Assembly (NCBI GenBank): GCA_035578155.1
Contig: JAPWDM010000006.1
Span: 50,277,529-50,341,528, forward strand
Source of the DNA: Brachynemurus nebulosus
Taxonomy: Eukaryota; Arthropoda; Insecta; Neuroptera; Myrmeleontidae
DNA: 64,000 nt
Reading direction: 5' to 3'
Shown one piece after another: positions 25,019 through 38,747 of this stretch. Every line of letters begins with the position of its first letter. Position 1 is the first letter of the stretch. The position numbers and the translations under genes were made by a program. The notes under the pieces are model-generated. The model made no database searches and was not told where the DNA came from. It saw nothing but the letters and a program-made list of their open reading frames with translations.

Positions 25019-28000
25019 ACTATACATAAAAATCAGATACCAATTTTTTTTTAGGAATTGGGAATTAGGAATTATTCAGAAGACAGCTTTGTATATAAAT
25101 AATATGTATCTAAAACAGTAAGTCAAGCAGAGAATTACGTACATAGGTAATTAATGGATTATTACACAGAATGCTAAATAAAAATGTAGAAAATTATCCA
25201 AAACTTCCTTTGTATTTGATCAATGTGTTGTTATTTCCGGGGGCTACGCATTTATGATAAACACAATGTAGTAAATGAATCTGAAAGTTTATTTTTTATT
25301 TTTTTAAATTAATAATTAATTATTAAAAGTACAGTAACAATACTAGTATGATAGGTATATAAAAGTGATTTAAATGTCACTTAACCCTTTCATGTATATA
25401 GCGAAAAGTTTTCTATATTCGTATCAGTCTCTTCAAGACTGATAAAGTAATAAGTTATTACTTTATCACTACTAATAAGACAAAAAAATATAGATTGAGA
25501 ACCGTATTTACAAACGAAAATTTCAATATTTTCAACAGTAAGAATAATGCAAAGAAACAGAAATCTCAAAGAATAATGCAAAATAAATATAAAGGTCTTT
25601 GCCGCAGTAAGTAGAATTAAACGATTATGTTCACTATGTCCGATCTATCCATTCCGACGAGTCAGGATTATGTAATGCATACCAAAAATTCATTATAATA
25701 GTTTTTTACGGATCTTAATTATCTCTACTACTTTGAGACGGCGAATAGTACGTCAACGCGGATTTCATTTTTAAAGATCTCGAGTCGCGTTTTGTGAGCC
25801 ACTGATGATTTACATTATTTCTTTTAAAAATTTCAGTTTTTGAAGATGTGTGCTTTGAAGAATGCTATGAAGTAATTACACAGTTTCAAAAATAAACTGA
25901 ACGTAAGAGAGACCTTTACATTTGACAACAGGTTCTAATGGTCTTGGACGTTTTAATGCAGTGTATAATGGACAGAAAAGGGTTAAAGTAATGTATAATT
26001 ATATAAGATTACGTTTTAGCCGACACACAGATTCAAGTATAAAACAAAATGTGCACGCCAGTGAAAGAAAATGTCATAAAAAATGAAGATTCATGTGGTA
26101 ATAATGTAACTGTTTTATATTTTTGCCTAAAGGCAAAACAATTATATGGTGTAGTGTATTGAATTTTATGATTTTTGTAATTTTTTTTATTTTTATTTAA
26201 TATGTTTGTTATAAATGGAGTCATGAACATAATAGCAATCAAATAAAATTTACTAATAATTAATAAACTTCAATTGAATTTATATAATTTTTTTCTTTTT
26301 ATTGGGATGATGTTTTCCTTTTTTCGTATATTTCGTTTTTATTTTAAAACAAGTTTGAATTTGGCCGTCACCTACTTTTAATTTTCATAGGATCTTAATT
26401 CATCGATGGTAACATTTAGAACTATGACATAAGTTAGTCAATTAACAACAAGAATATACATCTAATTTGACAGCTTATTTAAAAATCTGATTATGTTCTT
26501 ATTAATATGCGTGCGTATTAGCATTTGTTAATTTATATTCCTAAATTAATGCACATAATATTATTGTTGGTTCAACGCACTTTGATAAAATAGGAGTAGA
26601 GCATCAAAATGTGTAGGTACATATGTAATAATTTACCTATCCTTTTTAAAATGTTGTACGTACATACATTTTTATCATACACCATCGATTAAGAAATCTG
26701 AAACTCATGATAAAATCAGAATACAATACTGCCGTGTCTCACTGATCTCATGTATTTTGAGATTCAGCAATTACTGGTAACAAAGTTTAAAGAATTCTAC
26801 TCAATCCCTAGTATACCCCGTTTCAAATGAAATTGAGCATGAGTCATCGTTAAAAAATTAAATAATTCTTATATTGGAAACAAATCAATCTTCTATTCTT
26901 TTCTAAAAACAAACTGCAAATTTAAAATTTACATAAGTACAAGAATGAAAGAGATAAAGCAAAGAAAACGGAAATTATTTTAATTCATAAGTGATGAATC
27001 ATGGTTAAATTTAAGTGAAATGGACCATATATACCTATATTGACAATAAAATGAATTAATTTGTTAATAACAATATAGTTACCTAATAATAAATTTATTA
27101 ATTGTATTTTTAAATTTTTATTTTGATTGTACCCCATTCTCCATTTTCCATATTTTCAAATAGCGTATTCCTTATTGATTTAATGCTGCAACGTTGAATC
27201 AATAACACATAATAAAAATCAAATATCTCCGTGAAAGGGCAGAATAGTTTGAAGTCATAAGATTTTCCAATTTTAATATCTTACAACTAACCCTTGCTAA
27301 ACCAGAAATTTTCTGCTCACGTATATTTTAATAAAAAAAAATTTTTGCCGAAATTCCAATATTAGTTATCACTACTCATTAATAATAAACAATGGGTTAC
27401 AAATTTATTATTTTAATAAAGTATTATTTATTAATTAACACAATGAAAAACATCAGATTTCAATCAATATAGTTGAAAAAAGAATAGTTTAAATTCCAAT
27501 TTCTTAATTCATCACATTTCATTCGTAATTAGATGTAGTTCATTCATGAAATTCTTTAAATACATTTCATGCTTAAATTACCGTAAAAATTTGTAAAAAT
27601 TTTTATAATTGTGTAAATTGTTGATCTTTTTTTTATAAAGTGTGTATTAGAATTAATTATTAAATAATTTTTTTTTATTATTTGGAGAGAATAAGAACGT
27701 ACAATTATAAAACAATAGATATTGATAAAAAGATATTTCCTGACTTTTTTCTACGTAATTCGTTTAACAATTAAATAAAAAATGATAAGGTGGTGTGTAT
27801 AAAGGAAATGTTGCCAAAGTTTTAGAAATGTTCAAAAACTATTTAAAATTGATTCTGGTAAAATGGACCAATTAGAGTTTTTTTTTTTTTAAACACCTTT
27901 AGACAATTTATCAGTCAATTTTGTATGAATATTATTTCTTGACAAATTAATTTTTACTATAGGTAAATAAGAATTACAATACAGGAAAAAGAAGACTTTT

Positions 28001-28201
28001 TTTCGTAATTTTACTGGTGTTGTATTTCCGATAAAATTTCCATTGGCGATTTTGGATATTATATAAAAGCAGAATGTTTCTCATTAAAATAAATTTTATT
28101 CCAGTACGTTAATAAAATTTAAGCAGTTAGTAGTTTACATGTGTTGCTATTGTTGCGGCTGAAAGTTTTCGAACTGTTTGTTAACTCCACGATGTATATG
28201 T
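25019..28201. other. AT-rich intergenic, no gene seen
   Basis: About 3.2 kb without a supported feature, except the poly(A) signal noted at 28095-28100 for the minus-strand exon beyond. Short minus-strand frames (25390-25581, 26033-26242) have no recognisable domain. Confidence 0.4.
28095..28100 (-). terminator. Poly(A) signal for bZIP exon
   Basis: AATAAA on the minus strand, about 100 nt downstream of the bZIP stop codon, well placed for 3' end formation. Confidence 0.45.
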
Positions 28202-28323
28202 TCATTGTTCGCGTAACACGCCGATACTGGACAGGGCGCGTAACACGTTCAGTTCTTCCATTAACAGTGCGATTCGTTTTCGTAAACGTTCATTTTCTTT
28301 CATTAACAATTTTCGTTCACGAC
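28202..28323 (-). CDS. Terminal exon of a bZIP transcription factor, C/EBP-like zipper
   Basis: On the minus strand this 122-nt stretch encodes 39 residues and a stop. It has a textbook leucine zipper: leucines every seven residues (positions 6, 13, 20, 27 of the exon), the conserved asparagine at an a position (N10) in KENERLRKRI, then LLMEELNVLRAL. C/EBP-family zippers have this wording (ENERL.K..E.L..EL..LR). bZIP proteins dimerise through this coil and bind DNA through a basic region just before it. The basic region is not here, so it must lie on an upstream exon at higher coordinates. An AG acceptor (CT at 28324-28325 on the plus strand) fits, and the frame is closed just before it. The exon is visibly richer in G+C than its surroundings. 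A retro-copy fragment is the alternative. Confidence 0.6.
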
Positions 28324-29312
28324 CTTACGACCAAAAACGTACCACATTACTTTACCCGAAATACCAATAAAAGATAAATAGTGAGATACTTAAATGTTTA
28401 GTAAACATTTATTCGCTATCATGTATTTTATAGGGTCGTAAAATTTTGTAAATTACATCAATATTTATATAAAATTTATTTTTATGCAATATTAAACGTG
28501 TAATATGATCCACACTAAATACTATAACCATTTATAGTAATTACTTAATTTATAAAATTAATGTATGTATGCAGACATCTGTACGCAAAACTCATAAGAA
28601 AATTTTTATTATTGCATGAAAGATGTATGTAAATTTAAAAATGAACTAATTTCTTGTATATATGTAGTTACTATATTGAAAGATTAATTTTAAGAATAAG
28701 TAAGCAAAACGTATTACATACATATTTTAATATAAAAATATTTAAATATTACACACACAATATTCAAATTTTCTTGTAATAAAGAATATTTTAAAGAGAC
28801 AATATTACAGTCATGAAACTATTTTCCCATTAATAGTAATTGTATTCAATTATTAAAAGTGATCAACCAAGAAAATTATAACTACATAACACTGGAGGGC
28901 AATGAAGAGTTGACTGAGCATTTAAGTAGCCGATTGTACCTATATATACATAATTTTTAGTCTAGTTTAGCTTCAATTGGTCCAAAAAATTTGTTACATA
29001 ATTACAATATTAAAATTTTTCGACTGAAAAATAAATATTTTTTACCATCGTCCCTTTAACACGATGACGGTCATGAAAATTATACCGAAATGACCAATTT
29101 GTATACTATTTTGATAGCTAATACACTTTATACGGAATTGTTGACGTCGTACGACATAGTGTATAAGTTAGTAAGGTTTCACTTGACGTCTTATGACGTT
29201 AATGACCGTCAAGATGTTAACATTGAAAATCTTAATCAAATTTCCAAAATTGATTCAGTAATTTTTGGGGGTCCAATCTCCTCTAAATTTCAATCTAATC
29301 AGAATAATAATG
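28324..29312. other. AT-rich sequence upstream of the bZIP exon
   Basis: If the exon at 28202-28323 belongs to a host gene, this is intron. I could not find an exon carrying a basic region here. Segment 29200-29300 is weakly inverted-repeated with 30075-30160 around the hAT insertion. Confidence 0.35.
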
Positions 29313-30050
29313 GTTACTGTCAGGGGCGCAACAGCCGGGGGTCCAAGGGGTCCGGACGCCTTAGACAATTAGGTAAATTTTGCTTCAATGGGGTATTTGA
29401 CAGTATCAAAGAAAAGCAATTAAAACAAATCTTAATGAAAATTTATAATAAAAGACAGCAATTTATTACACTAATTCATCTTAACTGTCATTATTTGATT
29501 TAAAAAAATTTAATTAAAAAAGTAATTTTTTAGCTAAAATTAACGTTATCACGTAAGTAGAAACGGGCTGTGACGTCGTTGCGTTCTCTTATATTTCAAC
29601 ACTATCACCACTAGTGTCGCTACTTAATTTTCGGTTAGCAAACATAACTATCGAAATTAATCAAACCTTATTAATTTTTTTAAAAATCAACAATTTATTT
29701 TCCTAGTTACAGGAAAAATAAACATTTTTTTTCTTAGTTACAGGATACCTGTTGCTATCTAGAGAATGTAACGTAACTGACAGCTTACAGCTAGTAAACG
29801 TTTTCGCGTAAATTTTAAAATAATTTCCCAAAATTTGTCAAATTCCCCATTTATTTTATTTGTATTAAAAAGTAAAATTTTTAGTGGTCTACTGATATTT
29901 TTTGTTTGAAAATCGAATTTTCGAAGACGACTTTTTCGATAACATTTTCCATTGTTATCGGAGAATTGCGTTATCAAAAAAAATTGGGTTATTTAAATTT
30001 TTGTTGGACCCGCTCTACAGATATGTAGTTGTTGCGCCCCTGGTTACTGT
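29313..30050. mobile_element. hAT MITE with perfect 8-bp TSD
   Basis: A 722-bp element (29321-30042) has ends CAGGGGCGCAACA / GTTGCGCCCCTG and is flanked by identical GTTACTGT octamers (29313-29320 and 30043-30050). CAGGGGCG ends with 8-bp duplications are classic hAT. There is no transposase. A 137-residue plus-strand frame (29090-29503) runs across the left boundary and is therefore accidental. Confidence 0.88.
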
Positions 30051-31389
30051 ACATACAATAATGCAAAGTAGGGAGTTGGAGACCCTAAAAATACCCAAAA
30101 TAAACGGTCGGACTAATCTTAACCAAATTTTGCTTAGATATCATTGAGACTCCAAAACGTTTTCAGAGATCAGAACTCTTCGCGAGTTTAAAATTGTTCT
30201 CCTTAAACAGAAATGTTCCTAAAATTAGCAATATGGGTACCTACGGAAAGATCTCGTGATACTAAAATATAGATATAGTTATTTTATTGTGGCTCTTTTA
30301 AAGTAACTGATTTTGTACAAAATTTCGGAATACCAAATTTATGATAAATAAACGTGTGGTCAAAATCCGTCAGTGCCACTAATGTAATGTACTGAAATCC
30401 TGTTCAAATACTATTGCCCCAAGAAGGTGCCCCAAGAAGAACCTAAAATCAGGCCGGATTATCGGATCGTCAGTTATTATTTTAAAGGAAAGTCGAAAAA
30501 AAGTAGGAAAAGTTAAGATTTTCTTGTTTTTGAGTAAAGATGGGGGCGGCATTTTTCACGGTGCCTAGGGGGCAAAAAGTATTGGTTCGGATATAATTAA
30601 TATCCTGAAATGCAACAAATTATCATGAACTGTACGACGAAAATAGAATTTCAGGGTACATATTTGATAGAAAACCTAGAAATTTTATGTCGTAAGTATT
30701 TCTTGTTTCAAACATCACTTTAGTAATACGATAAGGCACGAAATTTAAGATAAGAGCCAGTTTAGGCATAGAATTACTTCAAAGATTATATAAAAATATA
30801 TTATGAGAAAGTAATGTGCCACAAACCCATTGGCAGCGTATTTTTGTTTACGTCTTCTCTATATATATATATATTTCAAACAAACTTTAGCAAGCACTCT
30901 TAAAACTTTAGCGAAGTATTATGACTATTATGAGATTGAAAGAGCTATTTGCTTTTTTTAATGATGGAGTTATTAACATTTTTTTAAAAGAATTTTACTA
31001 TAATTTACAAATAAACAATATAACACGCTTTTATTTTTATTAAATAGCTAAATGTATGTCAAATTGTACATTTTTTAAACACGAATATAAACGAAGAATA
31101 ATTTCAAGTCGATTTATTGATCATGTTTTTTAATGCTCGCCCGAAGGAATACTTATAAATAATTGACGGTTACTCAAATGTGTAAATAGATTTTTTTGTA
31201 AAATATCTATAGCACATTGAATGATTTATTGCATTTCAATTGTAGACCAATCAAAATAGTTAATATAATAATGATTTTCACCTTTTGTAATTTGATATCT
31301 ATTATCTAGTATAGGTATATCTAATTAAAGAAAATTTGTTTACTTGAAACTCATTTCATATTTGTTTTATGGTCCTTTGCGGTACGTAA
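30051..31389. other. AT-rich intergenic, nothing recognised
   Basis: No supported gene. Contains a short (TA) run near 30860 and unremarkable AT-rich sequence. Confidence 0.4.
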
Positions 31390-32046
31390 TATAGTAGAAC
31401 GTCTGTTAACCGGACAGCAGTGTCACGCAAAAATTTATCCGGTTAGCACAGGTGGGGCAGAGTAAATAATAGCATTAAATAATGTAGTATTCATAACTAA
31501 TTATTCAATTCAAAATTTTTTTAAAGTTTTTAATTCAAATAAATTTTATGAACGAATTTAGGTACTTATACCAAAATAATATAACGTCTACAAATGCGCA
31601 TCGTCACACTAGAACCATTGTTAACAAGTTAAAACATAATAATTATATACCTAATCCTTATAGGTATACATACGCACTAGAGGTATTCACGTCCGGTTAA
31701 TAGAGGTAATGATGTACTAAATAAGGCTAATGTGAATAAAAATAAGTAATTACTTTTACTTACTATTTTTTAAGTATTTGCTTATAAATATGAGAATAAA
31801 ATTTAAGTATATTTTATTTACTTTTTGCTTTTTAAGTATTTACTTTTATTGATAAGTATTTACTGAGAACTATACGCAAATTTTAATACTGATCGGTATA
31901 AGTAATTACTGAAAAATGTGCGAATAAAAGGCAGCATTTACTTATACTTATAAGTAAATACTGCTTGATTTTCAAAGTACCTTTAAACCAACCTTAAATG
32001 TCATACCTATATTTTTTTTAAAATTAAAAATTGATTATTTGATATC

Positions 32047-32189
32047 ATGGCTGTGTTTATGAGGGTGCGTAGTCCCAAAAAATATAGGGAAAGGCGCACT
32101 ATTAGTCCTAGTAAATACAAAGAACTTTTACGTTTCGAAAAAGAATCAATTGAATACCTTTGTAATAATTTTTTGCCGAAAGTTAATAA
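32047..32189 (+). pseudogene. PIF/Harbinger transposase N-terminus, disrupted
   Basis: From ATG 32047, 47 codons are open. The end reads KYRERRTISPSKYKELLRF then EKESIEYLCNNFLPK. The pattern RER..IS...Y.EL.RF.KESI.YL is the N-terminal signature of HARBI1-type (DDE_Tnp_4) transposases, where the helix precedes the catalytic core. Full proteins are about 350-400 residues. Reading stops because the HINE copy B begins at 32190. I could not find the continuation after 35737, so the catalytic core is lost or badly eroded. Nuclease role is family knowledge; the gene is dead. Confidence 0.6.
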
Positions 32190-32531
32190 TACCCCTGTCG
32201 CAGCGTCTGCATAACATAGCGAATTTCCAAATCTTGTGCACTGGCGGATCTCATCTAAGACCTGTACCTATTTAAAATAGTTTAGCTTTCTAAGAGTAAA
32301 AGAATTTTTAAAATCGGCTGAGTAATTAGTTTTGGTATTTTTGGGGACCCAAGAACCCGAACGAATTTTGTGCAGCATAGTTGTATCCATCTTAAATAAT
32401 TTAGTTCTCTAGCAGTGAGAAATTTTTTAGCATCGGTTCGATAGCTTATTACTGGCGTTTTCGGATCTGCAAGATCCCGGTGGACCTCATTAAAAAATCA
32501 GCTCGACCGTATATTCTAGGCGGACTTTATG

Positions 32532-32613
<82 letters not shown>

Positions 32614-32618
32614 ATATC

Positions 32619-32709
<91 letters not shown>

Positions 32710-32719
32710 AACCCGTTGT

Positions 32720-33830
32720 GTAGCATTCTACGCCGCATTTGCATCCGCAGGACAGTTGTGGATCTCAGATAACACAACCTGTACCTATCTAAAATAGTTT
32801 ACCTCGGTAATAGTAAAAAAGTAAAAGTAAAAAAGTTTCAAAATCGGTCAGTTATTTTATTTTTGACACTTTTAGGTCCTACTGACACTGTCAGACCTTA
32901 CATAACGTAATCTATATGTATCTAAAATAGCTTAGCTCCCCAACAGTGAAAAAATTTTCAAAATCGGTCGGTTAGTTTATTTTTGACACTTTTGGATCCG
33001 ATGGACCCTGGCAGACTTTACATAACGTAATCTATATTTATCTAAAATAGTTTAGCTCTGTAACAGTGAAAAAATTTTCAAAATCGGTCGGTTAGTTTAT
33101 TTTTACCACTTTTGGGTCCCATGGACCCTGGCGGACCCTAAATAACGTAATGTATATCTATCTAAAATAGCTTAGTTCCCCAACAGTGAAAAAATTTTCA
33201 AAATCGGTCGGTTAGTTTATTTTTGACACTTTTGGATCCCATGGACCCTGGCAGACCTTACATAACGTAATCTATATTTATCTAAAATAGTTTAGCTCTG
33301 TAACAGTGAAAAAATTTTCAAAATCGGTCAGTTAGTTTATTTTTGACACTTTTGGGTTCTATAGACCTTGGTGGACCTTACATAACGTAATTTATATTTA
33401 TCTAAAATAGTTTAGCTCTGTAACAGTGAAAAAATTTTCAAAATCGGTCAGTTAGTTTATTTTTGACACTTCTGGATCCTATGGACCCTGGCAGACCTTA
33501 CATAACGGAATCTATATTTACCTAAAACAGTTTAGCTCTGTAACAGTGAAAAAATTTTCAAAATCGATCAGGCAGTTTATTTTTGACACTTTTGGGTCCT
33601 ATGGACCCAGGCGGACCTTACATAACGTAATCGATATTTATCTAAAATAGTTTAGCTCTGTAACAGTGAAAAAATTTTCAAAATCGGTCAGTTAGTTTAT
33701 TTTTGACACTTTTGGGTCCTGTGGACCCTGGCGGACCTTACATAATGTATTCTAAATCTATCTAAAATAGTTTAGCTCTGTAACAGTGAAGAAATTTTTA
33801 AAATTGGTCGTTTAGTTTATTTTTTACAAT
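32720..33830 (+). repeat. 120-bp minisatellite in HINE copy B
   Basis: Nine units of the 120-bp repeat, in the same phase as in copy A and with largely the same unit-specific variants (for example CTAAATAACGTAATG occurs in the matching unit), so array order was inherited from a common source. Copy B has one unit fewer than A. Confidence 0.88.
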
Positions 33831-34786
33831 TATGGGATCAGTAAATTCTGGCGAAACTCATACAAGTCTAGTACTCTAACAGTAAGAAAAGGGTTCTAAG
33901 GATCTCATATAACTTATGGCAGTCCGTAAGCTTCTTGCGGACATCATTTAATTAATTAATTCAAATACTTTAACTTACTAACTGTGAAAAAATTTTTAAA
34001 ATCGATTGGTTAATTAATTTCTGGCCTTTTTAGGACCCGAAAACCTTGACCTCACATAAAATACCTTAAATCCATTTGAAATGGTTTAATTTTTTAACAT
34101 TATTAATTATTAGTGAAAAAATTTTCAAAATCGATTCAAAATATTTTTCCGTACATACATATGTACATTGTACATATTTTGTTTTGTTTCATATTTAATA
34201 ATATTTATATCATAACATAATCTTCAATTTCTTGTTTACTTAAAAATTCAATAAAAAAAAAAAAAAAATTCTTCATTACATTAGCTTAGAAAATCTGTTT
34301 AATTTACATTTTTTAACATGAGATAGAACCATGCTAATTATAATGCAATAAATGAGAAACAAAACTCTATACATGTATGTGTGTTATAACACATATATGT
34401 GAATAGTCTTCACTTGTTCTCACAAAATTCTTTAATAAAAAAGTGAAATATTTTTATACTTCATAAAGAACTGAGATATAAATATAAATTACTTATTAGA
34501 CTAACAAAGAAAGAATAAAAGTGAAAATTTACATTTTCTCGAAAAATACTTAAAATAGAAAGAAAATTATAAGAATATTTTCTTCATAATTTTTTTTTCC
34601 TTTTCAATGATGTAAAAATCGAACTGCCTTATGATGGGATCGAATGATAAAAAATGGCCAGAAAGCCTACTTCTGGGCATCCGACGTGTCTGGCTAACGA
34701 ACTTAGCCAAGCCAATTCAGAATCCAGTCCGCACACAAAATTTCATAAGCGTTAGACGTTTCGTTCGAGAGTTATCGTGGGAACAC

Positions 34787-34829
<43 letters not shown>

Positions 34830-34833
<4 letters not shown>

Positions 34834-35538
34834 AGGTGGTCCAGAATTATGTACCGTAATTGGTAGAGCTCGTAGTACGTTCAAAAATAATGGTAAATTT
34901 TCATGTATACTTTTTTTCAAAACCCAATAATAAGGGAGATACAACTCTGTAAAGGGTGAAACAAAAACCATTATTTCTTAAATATTTTCCAAACGCTTTT
35001 CAATAACGGATTGATATTTTAGGGGTACTAATTTTGCGTTAGAAAGATTAAATTTATGTCAACACTTATTCCGCCACTCATGAATAAGGGGTGGTTTTGG
35101 GTGGTAGGTGTGAGTTATCACGTCTTTTCTTTTTTAATTTGCAATTATTTAAACATAATCCATGATAATATAATTCCTCAGGCAATTTCACGCAAAAAAG
35201 GTATACTTGTTACATGTCGATAAATATTACCGTTTTCGAGTAATTTAAAGTAGAAGTATCTATTTCCAAATTATCCCCTAATCATAAGTGATCGAATAAT
35301 CGATACCATCAATTTAATTATCTTAATGTTCATACGCGCCCCTAGAATATGAATCCAGTAATCAAAAGTGCCTAAAAAATTTAAAAAAAAAGAAGTCAGT
35401 TTCGTTTCACCCCCCTACATTTTACCCCTCTGCTTTATCTCCCTTATTATTGAGTTTTGGAAAAAAGTGTAGATGAAAAGGTGCCATTATTTTTGAACAT
35501 ACTATCAGCTCCAGCCTTTACAGTGCATTCTGGATCAC

Positions 35539-35544
<6 letters not shown>
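34830..35544. mobile_element. MITE nested in a (TA)n tract
   Basis: About 715 bp with imperfect inverted repeats of about 115 bp. The left end reads TACAAGGTGGTCCAGAATTA; the complement of the right end reads TACAGAGTGATCCAGAATGC. Both arms contain CAAAAATAATGG and CAATAATAAGGGAGATA. It lies inside TA repeats, consistent with a TA duplication. Open frames crossing its edges are accidental. Confidence 0.75.
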
Positions 35545-35615
<71 letters not shown>

Positions 35616-35737
35616 TTTAGTGAATATCATTTTCGTATTCTAGTGACCTCAAAACAGATTTCTGCCATAGTCCCGGACTCAGATTGCGTCATGACACCTA
35701 CTGTAATAGCTGAATTTCGAGTTTTCGAAATTCGCTA

Positions 35738-38239
35738 ATAGGCGCAAATTTATAGAAAAAATTAGAAGAAAACATTTTTGTAAGTAATTTTAGAAGTAAA
35801 GTTAAGAAAAGATTTAATATCACTCCAATTGTAAGTTAAACATTAACTTTATGTTATATTAGAAATTTTCAAAATTTTTTAAAATTTTTATTGCTACTCT
35901 ATAGTTATCATATTAGGAATTCAATTGAACATATGATTAACTATTATTTTTCCGATTGCGATTGAGCAATTATTTTTCAAAATTACTTCTTGATCACTTA
36001 TTTTCTATCTTGCATGTGAAATTCGTTCGAATATACTTTGAACCATTTAGGGATGAAAAGTAAACTACTCCTTTTGAAAAATATTAAATGATTTTCAAAT
36101 GACTTTGGAAATTGACCTCAAGGTCATCTTCAAAGTCATCATCAAGTGCATCACTTAGAACTCTATAACTTTGGTCCTAAGCACTTTTTTCAGAAAATAT
36201 ATCGTACCATAATCCACTTCTATGTTGATTCCTGGTCTCTTTTCCTGCGTTTCTAATATTTCTGTCAATAAAAAATGTGCTACTGTAGATAAGGATGAAT
36301 AGGTACGCATTCAGACTTCACACCGTATTTTTTTTATTTATTTTATGAGTACCTAATCTTTAATATATTAAAAATTTACGCGAAGATGGTCACTTTATCA
36401 GCAGTATCCAAAAAAAAAATTAAAAATATCGGTGGTTTTTGAAAAATTAACAAAAATCGTATAATTTCTTCTCTATGAAAAATTGGGGTCAAAAGAGACG
36501 AGAAAAGAGTAAATGTAGACAACCCGTAGGGTCGACCAAAATTGAAATTCTAATATAAAATAATTTCGAACTTTTTGTATTTATACATTCAAAAAAGAAA
36601 TAATAGGTACTTGATGATTTTCTGTAAAAATAAACGTAGAATCTAAAATAAAGTTTATATACCCCTGTCGTTTACCCCTAAGTTTATATTCCTCCTATTC
36701 TTATTTTAGTTCAAAAAATAATTTTTCAAAAGACTAAGACATAATAATTAATAACAGTGAGATTCTACGTCCATTTTTCAGACTTTTGTCTAATACAGAC
36801 GTTACCTAGAATTTTTTTTATCTACAAAAACATCAGTCTACAGAATTTAATTTATTAGTTAGGAAAATAATTCAAATATGTCTCACTAACAATAAATGTC
36901 TTAAATGAGTTTAAAAAATTAAAACGATACTGTTTATTAAATTGCGTAAAAGCTAGTAAATGCAATAACAGATATGATGAATTTATAAGGATTTTCTTGT
37001 ACTACAAAATCTTAAAAATATGGGAACGCGTACTTTTTTTTCGTTAATTGTGTTTTATTTTTTTGCACAAAATTTTAAAAATACTTTATTTTCTTAAGAA
37101 AGGGAGGCAACTTTAGTCACAGATATGCCTATGAATAGTTTTTGGTAATCCGGGAAAAACGAAAACACTTTTTAAAATTTTTTTATTGTTAAAATCGAAA
37201 TGTTCTTTTAAAGAGGGTTAAAATTACCATATTTACATTAAAAATTTGACACAATCACTCCCTAACTAACAAGCCTTACTTAATATTAGAAAATTGAGAA
37301 AAAACACGTCAATTAGATCTTTTTACACAGATTTTATTTGTTATATAATTCAAAAGGATATTTTAAAAATGTGTATGAATGGCTTTCATTAAATAAATTT
37401 CAATATATTTTCTATTTATTTTAACAGTGGAATGTCCTTATTAGTGGCTATACTTTCGGCTTGGAGCGAATTAGACGAAGATTTTCTTCTAAAACCAAAT
37501 TTAATAATTAATTAAAGAAATAAAAAAAAAAATTGTGGATTTCCTACCGTTCAAATATAATCTTTATTGTATGTAAAAATGTTATTACATTTTTTCAAAA
37601 AACTGTAAGTAAACTGTAAAATTTTCTTTACAAATATGTTAAAATAGAGAAATGTTTCCTTTTTAATTTATTTTTAACTCTTTTTAAATGATTCACTTTA
37701 AAATTTTTTAATATTTTTTTAATCGAAATTTCATAAAAGAATGTGTCAAAATTTAAACAATTTTTCTTTGTTAAAAAAAAAAATTGAATGTGCAAAAATT
37801 ATTTAATACTAGAATACTCTGATTATACAATTCTAATCATAACTGTATTGTCAATTGGATAGAAAATTACGTAAAAATATTATTGTTTGAATATGATTTA
37901 ACGTAATTTTTATACGATTGAAGCAAACTCTTATTAATTTTAGGAAGGTGTAAACATAATCTAAATTCTGATCATATCACATAACAGATATCGTCGGGAG
38001 TTTTTTCGTCAAAAAAAATGGAACAGAGATACATTATAAAAACATTTAACTGACAGAGAAATAGAATATAGCCGAATCGTTAAATTGGATTAAAAAAATC
38101 ATGACACGCTACTTATAAAGCGGTTTTTTTCGAATTTAGCTCGCAAAAAATGAGACAGAAAAAAAAGAATGCGAGTGCGAGTGAAATGAAGAACGACATA
38201 TTTCCTAGTTTTTCTCGAAAAGTAAATAATTTAGAGCAA
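35738..38239. other. Eroded Harbinger interior, no gene seen
   Basis: AT-rich. Expected to hold the rest of the Harbinger transposase, but I could not recognise a DDE core. A small ACCCCTGTCG at about 36661 is at most a trace of a HINE terminus. Confidence 0.35.
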
Positions 38240-38476
38240 CGGTATAAAAACATTTTTTATGCATTTTACCTTTTACTATGGCTTGGTGTAAAAAAAATTT
38301 TGAAAAATTGCTTAATTCTGGCAAAAAACTCATTTGGTTGACAAAAAACGCCCGGAAAACCTACTTCTGGGCATCCGACGTGTCTGGCTAACGAACTCAT
38401 CCAACGATTTGGAAAATCGAATTCGCACACAAAATTTCATAAGCATTAAACGTTTCGTTCGAGAGTTATCGCGCGG

Positions 38477-38554
<78 letters not shown>

Positions 38555-38678
38555 TTTAGTGAATATCATTTTCGTATTCTAGGGACCTCAAAACATATTT
38601 CTGATATGGTCCCGGGCTTAGGTCGCAGCATGACACCTGGCGTAAAAGCTGAATTTCCAGTTTTGGAAATTCGCTAAT
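38240..38678 (-). mobile_element. HINE short copy E
   Basis: Carries the HINE core (GGGCATCCGACGTGTCTGGC, AACGAACTCATCCAACG), (TA)n at 38480-38550, the conserved end and AATTTCCAGTTTTGGAAATT then CGCTA. The GGGGTA end was not found. No minisatellite. Confidence 0.65.
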
Positions 38679-38747
38679 ATTTATAAAACATAATGTGCAC
38701 AAAAAACAGAATGTAAATATATGTATCATCATCAGAAATTAAAGAAT

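Larger units (their letters stand above)
32190..35737 (-). mobile_element. HINE long copy B, containing a nested MITE
   Basis: Same architecture as copy A and very similar to it: TACCCCTGTCGCAGC start, diverged units, (TA)n at 32534-32705, minisatellite at about 32720-33830, unique part, second (TA)n and the TTTTCGAAATTCGCTA end. The second (TA)n is split by a MITE at 34830-35544. The copy lies within the Harbinger transposase frame. Frames in it arise from (TA)n and from repeat sequence. Confidence 0.65.

Noticed and set aside
29090..29503. 137-residue plus-strand frame
   Set aside because: It crosses the precise left boundary of a hAT MITE with an 8-bp duplication, so the frame is a chimera of unrelated DNA.
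36655..36685. Another HINE start (ACCCCTGTCG)
   Set aside because: Only about 10 bases match, and the following CAGCATCCTGCATAACA block is absent.
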